Origin: Aggregicoccus sp. 17bor-14
Lineage (GTDB): Bacteria; Myxococcota; Myxococcia; Myxococcales; Myxococcaceae
NCBI RefSeq assembly: GCF_009659535.1
Contig: NZ_VJZZ01000001.1
Location: 62,001-126,000 of the forward strand
Length of the DNA: 64,000 bases
Direction of reading: 5' to 3'
In this document: piece after piece, positions 31,264 to 40,532 of the stretch
Numbering within the stretch: the stretch's first letter is position 1
Layout of the letters: the number at the start of each line of letters is the position of its first letter
Position numbers and translations under genes: made by a program
Notes under the pieces: model-generated
The model's database searches: none
What the model saw: the letters and a program-made list of their open reading frames with translations, nothing else
Told to the model about the DNA's origin: nothing

Positions 31264-32045
31264 GCGCCTCCGGCTCGGATTCCAGCTCACCTCAAGGCTC
31301 CCACCCGATGATCCAGGTGGTGGACCTGCACAAGGCCTTCGGGGAGTCGCACGTGTTGCAGGGGATCGACCTGCAGATCCCCGCCGGCTCCACCTGCGTC
31401 ATCCTGGGTGGCTCGGGCTCGGGCAAGACCGTTCTGATGAAGCACATGATCGGCCTGCTCAAGCCGGACTCCGGCCAGATGATCATCGACGGCGAGGACA
31501 TCGTGCCCATGGGGGTGGATGCGCTGGAGCGCGTGCGCCGCAAGTTCGGCATGGTGTTCCAGGCCGCCGCGCTCTTCGACTCGATGAACGTCTACGAGAA
31601 CGTGGCGTTCCCGCTGCGCGAGCACCGGCGCAAGATGCCCGAGGAGCAGGTGCGCGAGACGGTGCGCGCGAAGCTCGCCCTCATGGGCCTCAACAACGTG
31701 GAGCAGAAGTTCCCGGCGGACCTGTCCGGCGGCATGCGCAAGCGCGTGGGGCTCGCGCGCGCCATCGTGCTGGACCCGAAGATCGTCCTCTACGACGAGC
31801 CCACCACCGGCCTGGACCCCATCACCACCGACTACGTGGACGAGATGATCCTCGCCGCCAAGCGCGAGCTGGGCGTCACCAGCGTGGTCATCTCCCACGA
31901 CATCGCGAGCGCCTTCAACGTGGCGGACCAGATCGCCTTCCTCCACAAAGGCCACATCGTGGCGCGCGGCACCCCCGAGCAGATGCGCGAGAACGACCAC
32001 CCTGCGGTGAAGGTCTTCCTGCAGACCTGGTTCGGGAAGAACTGA
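31260..32045 (+). CDS. mlaF: MlaF-type ABC transporter ATP-binding protein
   Basis: A 261-residue ABC ATPase with Walker A GGSGSGKTV, signature LSGGMRKRVGLARAI and Walker B VLYDEPTTGLD. It energises the MlaE/MlaD transporter. The start ATG 31260 overlaps the permease stop. The LSGGMRKR variant with an Arg is typical of lipid-transport (Mla/Ttg2A) rather than sugar ABC proteins. Confidence 0.94.
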   Translation: MSASGSDSSSPQGSHPMIQVVDLHKAFGESHVLQGIDLQIPAGSTCVILGGSGSGKTVLMKHMIGLLKPDSGQMIIDGEDIVPMGVDALERVRRKFGMVFQAAALFDSMNVYENVAFPLREHRRKMPEEQVRETVRAKLALMGLNNVEQKFPADLSGGMRKRVGLARAIVLDPKIVLYDEPTTGLDPITTDYVDEMILAAKRELGVTSVVISHDIASAFNVADQIAFLHKGHIVARGTPEQMRENDHPAVKVFLQTWFGKN

Positions 32046-32157
32046 CGCGCATGTCCCACCTTTCCCTTCCCATGCTCGCGGCTGTGGCAGCCACGCGGGC
32101 AGCCACGTTAGAAGGGGCCTGCAGCGCCCCGGCCGGCCGCTCTCGGAGTGCATCCAG

Positions 32158-33684
32158 GTGAAGAAGCTCGTCACACCCTTTCGTGTAGGCCTGCTGGTCA
32201 TCACGGCCGGCGCCTTCCTCTTCACCTTCCTCACCTTCGTGCGCAAGGGAGGCCTGGGGGACAAGGACTCCATCTCCGTGTACGCGTACTTCCGGGACGC
32301 GTCCGGCATCGGGCCCAAGAGCCGCGTGCAGATCGCCGGCATCCCGGTGGGCGAGGTGACGGACATCGTGCTGCAGGGCACGCGCGCCAAGGTCACGATG
32401 CGCATCCGCCACGAGGTGGACCTGCACGAGGACGCCTCGCTGACCAAGCGCTCCGAGTCCCTGCTGGGCGACTACCTGCTGGACCTGAACCCCGGCACCG
32501 ACGCCGCGCCGCGGATGCCCGACGGCGGGCAGATCCGCCGCGTCATCGACACCCAGGGCATGGAGGCGGTGTTCGAGTCGCTGGGGCAGATCACCGCGGA
32601 CATCCAGCAGGTGACGCGCGCGCTGCGCGACACGCTGGGCGGAGACAAGGGCCAGGGCTCGCTCGAGCGCATCGTGGAGAACATGGTGCAGCTGTCGGAG
32701 ACGGTGGACGTCTCCTCGCGCGCGAGCGCCGAGCGCATCGAGGCCATCTTGCGCAACTTCGAGAGCGTGAGCCAGGACGTGCGCAACCTCACGCACGGCA
32801 ACCAGGACGACCTCAACCGCATCGTCGCGAACATCGAGGTCATCACCCGCGACACCCGCGACGTGCTGAGCACGGTGAAGGGCATCGTGGGAGCGGGCGG
32901 GGAGGGTGACCTCAAGGAGGGCGTGGCCAGCCTCAAGCAGACGCTCAACCGGCTGGATCACACGCTGGACAACCTGGAGGCCATCAGCACCAACGTGCGC
33001 GAGGGCAAGGGCACCGTGGGCACGCTGCTGTCCGACGAGGGCCTGGGCAACAAGCTCAACGAGACCGTGCGCGACGTGTCCATCTACCTGGACCGCCTCA
33101 CCCAGCTGCAGACCGAGGTGGGCATCCGCAGCGAGTACCTGCTCACGCAGGGGCGCACCAAGAACGCGCTCTCGCTGCGCCTCATCCCCAAGCCGGACAA
33201 GTACTACCTGCTCGAGGTGGTGGACGACCCGCGCGGCAAGGTGGAGACCGAGGTGGTGCAGTCCAACCCGCCCAGCGCGGGCGACCCCGTGGTGCAGACG
33301 CGCACCATCACCAAGGAGACCTTCAAGATCAGCGCGCAGTTCGCCAAGCGCTTCTACTTCGCCACCCTGCGCTTCGGCATCATCGAGAGCACCGGCGGCG
33401 TGGGCGCGGACCTGCACTTCCTGAAGGACACGCTGCACCTCCAGATGGACGCGTTCAACTTCTCCGTCGCCGAGCTGCGCTACCCCCGCGTGCGCACCAC
33501 CCTGCGGGCGCAGGCCTTCGATCACCTCTTCGTCTCGGCCGGCGTGGACGACCTGCTCAACGCCCCCCAGCGTGACCTGACCACCCAGCGGCTCATCGCG
33601 GGCCGCGACTTCTTCTTCGGCGGCGGCCTCTTCTTCACCGACGACGACCTCAAGGCCCTGCTGCCCTCCGCGCCCAAGCCCTGA
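32158..33684 (+). CDS. mlaD: MlaD/Mce-domain substrate-binding protein, long form
   Basis: A 508-residue protein: one N-terminal membrane anchor (about 10-28), an Mce domain (about 35-135, AGIPVGEVTDIVLQGTRAKVTM) and a long helical region (about 140-340) followed by beta-rich sequence. It should bind lipid and form the periplasmic ring of the Mla transporter. It is more than twice as long as the enterobacterial MlaD, closer to long Mce proteins that form tubes. The GTG start at 32158 is 112 nt after mlaF. No MlaB or MlaC gene is adjacent. Confidence 0.9.
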   Translation: MKKLVTPFRVGLLVITAGAFLFTFLTFVRKGGLGDKDSISVYAYFRDASGIGPKSRVQIAGIPVGEVTDIVLQGTRAKVTMRIRHEVDLHEDASLTKRSESLLGDYLLDLNPGTDAAPRMPDGGQIRRVIDTQGMEAVFESLGQITADIQQVTRALRDTLGGDKGQGSLERIVENMVQLSETVDVSSRASAERIEAILRNFESVSQDVRNLTHGNQDDLNRIVANIEVITRDTRDVLSTVKGIVGAGGEGDLKEGVASLKQTLNRLDHTLDNLEAISTNVREGKGTVGTLLSDEGLGNKLNETVRDVSIYLDRLTQLQTEVGIRSEYLLTQGRTKNALSLRLIPKPDKYYLLEVVDDPRGKVETEVVQSNPPSAGDPVVQTRTITKETFKISAQFAKRFYFATLRFGIIESTGGVGADLHFLKDTLHLQMDAFNFSVAELRYPRVRTTLRAQAFDHLFVSAGVDDLLNAPQRDLTTQRLIAGRDFFFGGGLFFTDDDLKALLPSAPKP

Positions 33685-33768
33685 GCGAGCCCCCGCCGGC
33701 TCCAGGCCCTGGCGGCTCGGAGCCCGGGCGGCTTGACCTCGGCGCGCGGAAACGGTAGCCCGCACGCC

Positions 33769-34686
33769 ATGTCACTGCTCGTCGTCGGCTCGGTTGCGCT
33801 GGATTCCCTGGAGACCCCCTTCGGCCAGAAGGAGGACGCGCTGGGCGGCTCCGCCACCTACTTCTCCACCTCGGCCTCGTTCTTCTCGCCGGTGCAGGTG
33901 GTGGCGGTGGTGGGGGAGGACTTCCCCGAGCAGCACCTCACCTTCCTCAAGGGTCGCGGCATCGACCTCGAGGGCGTGACGCGCGAGCCGGGCAAGACCT
34001 TCCGCTGGAAGGGCAAGTACGGCTACCAGCTCAACGAGGCGCAGACGCTGGACACCCAGCTCAACGTCTTCGAGCGCTTCAGCCCCAAGCTCCCCGAGAG
34101 CTACCGCGGCGCGCCCTTCGTGTTCCTCGGCAACATCCACCCCGAGCTGCAGGGGCAGGTGCTGGACCAGGTGCGCAACCCGAAGCTGGTCGCCGCGGAC
34201 ACCATGAACTTCTGGATCCAGGGCAGCCGCGCCGCCCTGCTCAAGACGCTCGCGCGGGTGAACCTGCTCTTCGTCAACGACGCCGAGGCGCGCCAGCTCG
34301 CCGGCGAGCACAACGTGGTGAAGGCGGCGCGCGCCATCCTCCAGATGGGCCCCCAGCGCGTGGTCATCAAGCGCGGCGAGTACGGCGCGCTGCTCTTCGA
34401 CCGCGAGCACATCTTCGCCTGCCCGGCCTATCCGCTCGCCGAGGTCTTCGATCCCACGGGCGCCGGGGACACCTTCGCCGGCGGCTTCATGGGCACCGTG
34501 GCCACCGTGGGCAACCTGCAGCCGGAGACGCTGCGGCGCGCCATGGTCACCGGCAGCGTGATGGCCTCCTTCACCGTGGAGCGCTTCAGCCTCGAGCGCC
34601 TGCGCGAGGTGACCCGCCCGGAGATCCACGCCCGCTTCGCAGATTTCAAGAAGCTCACCCATTTCGAGGATCTGGGCCCGCTGTAG
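33769..34686 (+). CDS. PfkB-family carbohydrate/nucleoside kinase
   Basis: A 305-residue ribokinase-fold enzyme with the C-terminal signature DPTGAGDTFAGGF, where the last Asp is the catalytic base, and an N-terminal sugar-binding strand GGSATYFS. The family phosphorylates sugars or nucleosides such as ribose, fructose or adenosine; the substrate is not evident. The upstream alternative start adds 12 weak residues and is rejected in favour of ATG 33769. Confidence 0.9.
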   Translation: MSLLVVGSVALDSLETPFGQKEDALGGSATYFSTSASFFSPVQVVAVVGEDFPEQHLTFLKGRGIDLEGVTREPGKTFRWKGKYGYQLNEAQTLDTQLNVFERFSPKLPESYRGAPFVFLGNIHPELQGQVLDQVRNPKLVAADTMNFWIQGSRAALLKTLARVNLLFVNDAEARQLAGEHNVVKAARAILQMGPQRVVIKRGEYGALLFDREHIFACPAYPLAEVFDPTGAGDTFAGGFMGTVATVGNLQPETLRRAMVTGSVMASFTVERFSLERLREVTRPEIHARFADFKKLTHFEDLGPL

Positions 34687-34796
34687 CGCGCGCAGCGTCA
34701 GCGGCTGCGGGCCCGGAAGTTCGGCCCCTGCCTTGACGCGGTCGCGCGCGGCTCCCTACGCTCGGCCCCACTCTGGCGCCGTGCGGAGGCTGCGAG

Positions 34797-35162
34797 TTGG
34801 ACGGAAACCGTAGGCACAAGCGAATCCCCTCCCGACTGCGCTGCTGGTGCGAAGGCGACAACGTCACCTTCTACGCACGGGTGGGGGACCTGAGCGAAGG
34901 CGGCCTCTTCCTGCGCACCAGCACCCCGCTCGCGCGCGGCAGCCGCACCCTGGTGCGGCTGCACGGCGAGGACCGGCACGAGCTGCGGGCCGAGGCCACG
35001 GTCATCTGGGCCCGCAGCGAGGAGTCCTCCGCAGCGCAAGGCGGGGAGCAGGCGGGGCCGCCCGGAATGGGGCTGCAGTTCGCCGAGCTCGCTCCGCCCG
35101 CTCTCGAACACCTGCGCCGCATCCTCGCGCAGGAGCAGCGCGGCACTGGCGCGCTCGACTAG
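34797..35162 (+). CDS. PilZ-domain c-di-GMP receptor
   Basis: A 121-residue single-domain PilZ protein. The c-di-GMP-binding motifs are intact: RRHKR (residues 5-9; RxxxR) and DLSEGGLF (about residue 31; [D/N]xSxxG). It probably senses cellular c-di-GMP made by the GGDEF proteins in this window and elsewhere. The start is TTG at 34797 with a GGAGG 8-10 nt upstream, an uncommon start codon; no ATG or GTG fits the motif position better. Confidence 0.88.
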   Translation: MDGNRRHKRIPSRLRCWCEGDNVTFYARVGDLSEGGLFLRTSTPLARGSRTLVRLHGEDRHELRAEATVIWARSEESSAAQGGEQAGPPGMGLQFAELAPPALEHLRRILAQEQRGTGALD

Positions 35163-35207
35163 GTTCTGTCAGGACGGAGCTCCCGTCCCTCCAGCCCGCA
35201 CCCGGCC

Positions 35208-35939
35208 ATGCGCATCGCGATCATCAGCGACATCCACTCCAACATCGAGGCCCTCACCGAGGTGCTGCGCGTGGCGGAGGAGCAGCGCGTGGACCGCATC
35301 GTCTCGCTCGGGGACACGGTGGGCTACGGCGCCTCGCCCAACCCCTGCTGCGACCTGGTGCGCTCGGTGGCCGAGGTCACGCTGCTGGGCAACCACGACG
35401 CCGCGGTGGCCGGGCGCATGGACTACTCGTTCTACTACGACGCCGCCCGCCACGCGCTGGACTGGAGCGCCAGCGTGCTCAGCGACGAGAACCTCGCGTG
35501 GCTGCGCAGCCTCCCGTACACCTACCGGCTCGGCGACGTGGGCTTCTGCCACGGCTCTCCCGTGGAGCCGCAGGCCTACGAGTACATCTTCGCGCTCGAG
35601 CAGGCGCGCGAGCTCACGGCGCACGTGGCGGACCTGCCCGAGGTCACCTTCATCGGCCACAGCCACCTGTGTAAGGCCTTCGCCATCGGCAACGGCGAGG
35701 TGAACGACGTGGTGGCCCAGAAGTTCGGCATCCGCCGCGGCTACAAGTACCTCATCTCGGTGGGCAGCGTGGGGCAGCCGCGCGACTACGACAACCGCGC
35801 GTGCTTCGTCATCTGCGACACCGGCGCGCGCACGGTCGAGTACCTGCGCGTGGAGTACGACATCGACGCGGCGGCGCAGAAGATCTACGACGCGGACCTG
35901 GCGCTGAACTTCGGCAAGCGCCTCTACCTCGGGGTCTGA
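35208..35939 (+). CDS. metallophosphoesterase, YfcE/MJ0936-like
   Basis: A 243-residue calcineurin-like phosphoesterase: DIHSN (D9-N12), GDTVGYG, GNHD and a GHSH motif give the dinuclear metal site. It resembles single-domain phosphodiesterases that are often multi-substrate. No signal peptide, so cytosolic. Substrate unknown. It stands alone between the PilZ gene and a lipoprotein gene. Confidence 0.9.
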   Translation: MRIAIISDIHSNIEALTEVLRVAEEQRVDRIVSLGDTVGYGASPNPCCDLVRSVAEVTLLGNHDAAVAGRMDYSFYYDAARHALDWSASVLSDENLAWLRSLPYTYRLGDVGFCHGSPVEPQAYEYIFALEQARELTAHVADLPEVTFIGHSHLCKAFAIGNGEVNDVVAQKFGIRRGYKYLISVGSVGQPRDYDNRACFVICDTGARTVEYLRVEYDIDAAAQKIYDADLALNFGKRLYLGV

Positions 35940-36005
35940 GCGGCGGCTTCGCCGGCCCTGGAAAAGCGCGGCGGGGCGGGGGGAAAAGTGCCATAACCCC
36001 CCACC

Positions 36006-36698
36006 GTGCGGACCCCCATCCCCGTTCCTGCCTCGGGGCCCCGGCGTCGGGCCCCCCTGCTGCTCCTCGCCCCCGCGTGCGCGCTGCTGCTGCTGAGCGC
36101 CTGCCGGAGCAAGCCGGAGCCCTCGCCCGACTTCGTCGCGGCCTCGCAGCGCTTCAACCGCCTCTACGCCCAGCGCCTGGATGAGGCCTACCTCGACCCG
36201 CAGATGGACGAGATCGAGGCGCAGCTGCAGCGGGTGCCGGACAAGAGCCTGGACGCGCCCTCGGCCGCAGCCCTGCTCGCGCGCATCCGTGAGGGGCGCA
36301 CGCAGGCGCAGAAGCGCGCCCAGGACACCCGGTCCGCGCTCGCCGAGCTGAAGACGCCGCTGGCCATGGCGCCGTCGTCGAGCGCGGGCCCCTCCGAGCC
36401 CCCCGTGGACGCCACCCCGGACGCCGGGCCGCCGGACGCGGGCACGGACGGCCCCCAGGTGGGCACTCCGGAGAGCGAGCTGGTGGGCGGCTTCCGGGGC
36501 TGCTTCTTCCGCGGGCAGAGCGTGAACGTGATTGGCCGCGGGCCTCGCCAGACCTGGGAATTGCAGAGTTCCTCGCGCTGTCGGCTGGAGTACGCCGCGC
36601 TCGTGGACAGCCTCGTCGTCACCGAGGACGGCAAGGTGCTGATGATCAGCCCGAAGAGCGCGGTGAAGCCCGGACCGGCGGCGGACGCCGGCCGCTAG
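36006..36698 (+). CDS. putative lipoprotein
   Basis: A 230-residue protein with a Pro/Arg start, a hydrophobic core and a lipobox LLSAC (Cys near residue 33). The mature part has a helical domain (about 45-115), a Pro/Asp-rich linker (TPDAGPPDAG type) and a small C-terminal beta segment with two Cys residues (RGCFFRG, SSRCRLEY) that may form a disulphide. No family is recognised. GTG start at 36006. Confidence 0.75.
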   Translation: MRTPIPVPASGPRRRAPLLLLAPACALLLLSACRSKPEPSPDFVAASQRFNRLYAQRLDEAYLDPQMDEIEAQLQRVPDKSLDAPSAAALLARIREGRTQAQKRAQDTRSALAELKTPLAMAPSSSAGPSEPPVDATPDAGPPDAGTDGPQVGTPESELVGGFRGCFFRGQSVNVIGRGPRQTWELQSSSRCRLEYAALVDSLVVTEDGKVLMISPKSAVKPGPAADAGR

Positions 36699-36744
36699 CA
36701 CACTGCGCGCATCCCTTTTCCCCTCAGGGGCATCCAAGTCGAAC

Positions 36745-37590
36745 ATGAACGAACAGACCTTCATGAAGCTGATGCAGCTGCTGCCCAAGTCCGCGGTCTC
36801 CACCGCGGTGGGGCTCGCCACCCGCCTGCCCGCGCCCGCGCCGGTGCACCGCATGGCGATCAAGGCCTTCGCCAAGCGCTACAACGTGAACCTCGAGGAG
36901 GCCGAGCACGAGGTGGCGCGCTACCCCACCTTCGCGGAGTTCTTCACCCGCGGGCTCAAGCCGGGGCTGCGCCCCATCGAGGGGGGCGAGAAGGTGGTGG
37001 TGTCCCCGGTGGACGGCGCCGTCTCGCAGGTGGGCTACTCGGAGAACGGGGAGTGCCTGCAGGCGAAGGGCATCAACTACTCGGTGGATCAGCTGCTCGG
37101 TGACCCTGAGGCCGCGCGCTCCTTCCACGGCGGTGCGTGGACCACCATCTACCTGTCCCCGCGCGACTACCACCGCATCCACGCGCCGCTGGGCGGGCAG
37201 ATCGAGGGCTACTCGTACATCCCCGGCGAGTTCTGGCCGGTGAACCCCGCCTCGGTGAAGACCAAGCAGGCCCTGTTCTGCGTGAACGAGCGGCTCGTCA
37301 CCTACCTGCGCGGCACGCCCGCGGGCCGCGTCGCCGTGGTGAAGGTGGGCGCCACCTGCGTGAGCCGCATCAAGGCCTCCTACGACGACGTGCTCACCCA
37401 CACCGGCAAGCCCGGCAAGGAGCACACGTACCCGCAGCCCATGGCGGTGGAGAAGGGCGGCGAGCTGGGGCGCTTCGAGATGGGCTCCACCGTCATCCTG
37501 CTCTTCGAGCCGGGCCGGGTGCGCTGGAGCGAGAGCCTGCAGCCCGAGAGCGTGGTGCGGCTGGGCCAGAAGATCGGAGAGGTGCTGTGA
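36745..37590 (+). CDS. psd: phosphatidylserine decarboxylase proenzyme
   Basis: A 281-residue Psd that converts phosphatidylserine to phosphatidylethanolamine after self-cleavage to a pyruvoyl enzyme. The cleavage motif is MGST near residue 254, a variant of the common LGST, in FEMGSTVILLFEPG. The sequence before it (SPRDYHRIHAPLGG and PVDGAVSQV) fits the bacterial family. The stop overlaps the hisS GTG by 4 nt, an unusual coupling of phospholipid and tRNA-synthetase genes. Confidence 0.95.
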   Translation: MNEQTFMKLMQLLPKSAVSTAVGLATRLPAPAPVHRMAIKAFAKRYNVNLEEAEHEVARYPTFAEFFTRGLKPGLRPIEGGEKVVVSPVDGAVSQVGYSENGECLQAKGINYSVDQLLGDPEAARSFHGGAWTTIYLSPRDYHRIHAPLGGQIEGYSYIPGEFWPVNPASVKTKQALFCVNERLVTYLRGTPAGRVAVVKVGATCVSRIKASYDDVLTHTGKPGKEHTYPQPMAVEKGGELGRFEMGSTVILLFEPGRVRWSESLQPESVVRLGQKIGEVL

Positions 37591-38852
37591 GCCAGAAGGT
37601 CAGTGGCGTGAAGGGGATGAACGATCTGCTGCCGGGCGACACCGAGCTCTGGCAGCACGTCGAGCGCACCGCGCGCGACGTGTTCACCCGCTTCGGCTAC
37701 GGCGAGGTGCGCACCCCCGTGCTGGAGGACACCGCGCTCTTCGTGCGCACGGTGGGCGAGGCCACCGACATCGTGGGCAAGGAGATGTACACCTTCGAGG
37801 ACAAGGGCGGGCGCAGCCTGTCCCTGCGTCCCGAGGGCACGGCCCCGGCCGCGCGCGCGTACATCGAGCACTCGGTGGGCAACCAGGAGCCCGTCACCCG
37901 CTGGTTCTACATGGGGCCGATGTTCCGCTACGAGCGCATGAAGACCGGGCGCTACCGCCAGTTCTTCCAGCTCGGCGCCGAGGCCTACGGGGTGAAGGAG
38001 CCCGCCCAGGACGTCGAGATGATCGACCTGGTGGTGCAGTTCCTCGAGGCGCTGGGGCTTCAGGACATCTCGCTCAACATCAACTCGCTGGGCGACGACG
38101 CGTGCCGCCCGCAGTACCAGGCGAAGCTGGTGGAGCACCTGCAGGCGCACCGCGCCGAGCTGTGCGAGGACTGCCAGGGGCGCCTCGAGCGCAACCCGCT
38201 GCGCGTGCTCGACTGCAAGAACCCGCGCTGCCAGGAGATCGCGCGCGCCGCGCCGGACATCCTCCAGTTCCTCTGCGAGCCCTGCGCGACCCACTTCGCC
38301 GAGGTGCGCCGCAAGCTGGACGTGCTCGGCGTGAAGTACGTGGTCAACCCGCAGATGGTGCGCGGCCTGGACTACTACACGCGCACCACGCTCGAGTTCA
38401 TCGCGGCGCACCCCTCGCTGGGCACCGCGAGCACGGTGGGCGGCGGCGGCCGCTACGACAAGCTGGTGAAGAGCCTGGGCGGACCGGACGTGCCCGGCGT
38501 GGGCTTCGCGCTGGGGCTCGATCGCCTCGTGCTCCTGCTCAAGGAGGCGGGCCAGAAGTTCGCGACCCCGCCGGACCTCTTCCTCGCCGTCGCGGACGAG
38601 GGCTCGCACGACGCGGCCTTCCTCCTGGCGAGCCAGCTGCGGCGCCAGGGGCTGCGGGTCGAGTTCGACACCCGCGGCGGCAGCCTCAAGAGCCAGATGA
38701 AGCGCGCGGACAAGACGGGTGCGCGCTTCGCCCTCGTGCTGGGCGAGGCCGAGCGCACCAGCGGCCAGGCCCAGCTCAAGCCCATGGCGGGCGGGGACCC
38801 GAAGCCGGTGAGCCTCGCCTCCGTGGCCGAGGCCCTGCGCGCGGCACGCTAG
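37587..38852 (+). CDS. hisS: histidyl-tRNA synthetase
   Basis: A 421-residue class II synthetase. Motif 2 reads FRYERMKTGRYRQFFQLG, motif 3 GFALGLDRLVLLL, and the His-specific loop RGLDYYTRTTLEF is present; the C-terminal anticodon domain follows (about 330-421). GTG 37587 overlaps the psd stop. The long open frame to the left is a shadow of psd. Confidence 0.97.
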   Translation: MSQKVSGVKGMNDLLPGDTELWQHVERTARDVFTRFGYGEVRTPVLEDTALFVRTVGEATDIVGKEMYTFEDKGGRSLSLRPEGTAPAARAYIEHSVGNQEPVTRWFYMGPMFRYERMKTGRYRQFFQLGAEAYGVKEPAQDVEMIDLVVQFLEALGLQDISLNINSLGDDACRPQYQAKLVEHLQAHRAELCEDCQGRLERNPLRVLDCKNPRCQEIARAAPDILQFLCEPCATHFAEVRRKLDVLGVKYVVNPQMVRGLDYYTRTTLEFIAAHPSLGTASTVGGGGRYDKLVKSLGGPDVPGVGFALGLDRLVLLLKEAGQKFATPPDLFLAVADEGSHDAAFLLASQLRRQGLRVEFDTRGGSLKSQMKRADKTGARFALVLGEAERTSGQAQLKPMAGGDPKPVSLASVAEALRAAR

Positions 38853-38925
38853 GGCTTGCTAGACTGCGGCCCTCCTGCGGCGCGCCCCAACAGGGCGCGC
38901 CGCTCCTGCACGAGGCGACGAAGCG

Positions 38926-39516
38926 ATGCGAGCACAGGCATGGGTGGGGATGGCGGCGGCGCTGCTCCTGGGCGCAGCGCACGCGCGGGCGCAGGAGCCC
39001 CTTCCGGCAGAGGGCCGGCCGGCGCCCGCCTTCCGACTCCCCGTGTACAACGCGGACGCCGCGGGGGCCGGGGTGGTGGGGCTCGAGCGCTACGTGGGCC
39101 CGGAGGCGCAGGACAAGGACACGCGCCTGGTGCTGCTCTCGTTCATGGCCAGCTTCTGCCAGCCCTGCAAGAAGGAGCTGCCCTATCTCCAGTCCCTGCA
39201 CGCGCGCTACCGCGAGCAGGGCCTGCGCGTGGTGATGGTGTCCATCGACTCGGAGCCCTCGGGCCAGAAGTTGATGGACGAGCTCCTCCGCGAGCACCAC
39301 GTCACGTTCCCCGTGCTCAAGGATCGCTTCAACCTCGTGGCGCGCCGCTGGCTCGGGCAGCAGAGCCCCTTGCCCTCGCTGTTCCTCGTGCGCCCGGACG
39401 GCACCGTGCTGCGCGTGCACCGCGGCTACGACGAAAAGACCTCGCGCCTGCTCGCCGAAGAGGTGGCGGCGGCGCTCGGCTCGGCGCGGCCCGTGGCGGC
39501 CGGCACGGCCCCCTGA
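38926..39516 (+). CDS. TlpA-family thioredoxin-like protein
   Basis: A 196-residue exported redoxin: signal peptide (about 1-22, ending HARAQ) and a TlpA/AhpC-TSA-like domain with the active motif SFCQPCKKELP at about residues 74-84. It would reduce or transfer disulphides in the periplasm. It lies 74 nt after hisS and 4 nt before miaA, with which it may be co-transcribed. Confidence 0.88.
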   Translation: MRAQAWVGMAAALLLGAAHARAQEPLPAEGRPAPAFRLPVYNADAAGAGVVGLERYVGPEAQDKDTRLVLLSFMASFCQPCKKELPYLQSLHARYREQGLRVVMVSIDSEPSGQKLMDELLREHHVTFPVLKDRFNLVARRWLGQQSPLPSLFLVRPDGTVLRVHRGYDEKTSRLLAEEVAAALGSARPVAAGTAP

Positions 39517-39520
39517 GCCG

Positions 39521-40462
39521 GTGGCGGCTCCCTCCTCATCGGACGGTGTCGGGCCACCGCTCACGGTGATCGCCGGGCCCACGGCCTCGGGCAAGAGCGC
39601 GCTCGCTCTCGCGCTCGCCGAGCGCACGGGCGCGGAGATCATCAGCGCCGACTCGCAGCAGGTGTACCGCCACTTCGACATCGGCACCGCGAAGCCCTCC
39701 GCGCAGGAGCTCGCGCAGGTGCCGCACCACCTGGTGTCCGTGGTGGAGCCGCTCGAGCCCTTCTCCGCGGCCGAGTTCCAGCGCCGTGCGGACGAGGCCA
39801 TCCGGCAGGTGCGTGCGCGCGGCCGTCCGGTGCTGGTGGTGGGCGGCACGGGGCTTTACCTGCGCGTGCTGCTGCACGGGGTGGTGGAGGCGCCGGGCGC
39901 GCTGCCCGCCCTGCGCGCCGAGCTGGAGGCGGTGGCGGCGGCGCAGGGCCGCGCCGAGGTGCATCGGCGGCTCGCCGAGGTGGACCCCGAGTCCGCCGCC
40001 CAGCTCTCGCCGAACGACCTGGTGCGCACGGTGCGCGCGCTGGAGATCCACGCGGCCACCGGGCGCCCGGCCTCGGAGTTCCGGCGCGCGCATGCCTTCA
40101 CGCAGGACCGCTATGCGTACAGGCTCGCGGTGCTCGAGCCCCCGCGCGAGGCGCTGTACGCCACCATCGACGCGCGCACCCGCGCCATGTTCGAGCGCGG
40201 CCTGCTCGAGGAGGTGGAGGCGCTGCTCGCGCGCGGCTACGCGGACGCGGCGCCCATGCGCAGCGTGGGCTACGTGCAGGCGCGCGCGGTGGTGGAGGGG
40301 CGCCTCAGCCGCGAGCAGGGGATGGCGGACGCCGCCCAGGAGACGCGCCGCTACGCGAAGCGGCAGCTGACCTGGTTTCGCAAGGAGCGCGGCGCGCGCT
40401 TCCTCGCGCCGCCCTTCACGCCGGAGCGGCTCGAGGCGGCCCTCGCGGAGGGGGCGGGCTGA
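39521..40462 (+). CDS. miaA: tRNA dimethylallyltransferase MiaA
   Basis: A 313-residue enzyme that adds a dimethylallyl group to A37 of tRNAs reading codons starting with U. The P-loop GPTASGKS (G19-S26), the DSQQVYR motif near residue 45 and GTGLYLR near 107 are intact. GTG 39521 is used; it begins 5 nt after the previous stop. The tRNA-Leu(CAA) in this window is a likely MiaA substrate, since it carries A at position 37. Confidence 0.95.
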   Translation: MAAPSSSDGVGPPLTVIAGPTASGKSALALALAERTGAEIISADSQQVYRHFDIGTAKPSAQELAQVPHHLVSVVEPLEPFSAAEFQRRADEAIRQVRARGRPVLVVGGTGLYLRVLLHGVVEAPGALPALRAELEAVAAAQGRAEVHRRLAEVDPESAAQLSPNDLVRTVRALEIHAATGRPASEFRRAHAFTQDRYAYRLAVLEPPREALYATIDARTRAMFERGLLEEVEALLARGYADAAPMRSVGYVQARAVVEGRLSREQGMADAAQETRRYAKRQLTWFRKERGARFLAPPFTPERLEAALAEGAG

Positions 40463-40532
40463 GTCCCGGGAGGAGGGCCTGCGGCCCCTCGCCAGGACTC
40501 ACGCCCTGCGCGCGTGACCTCGAGCGCAGCGC

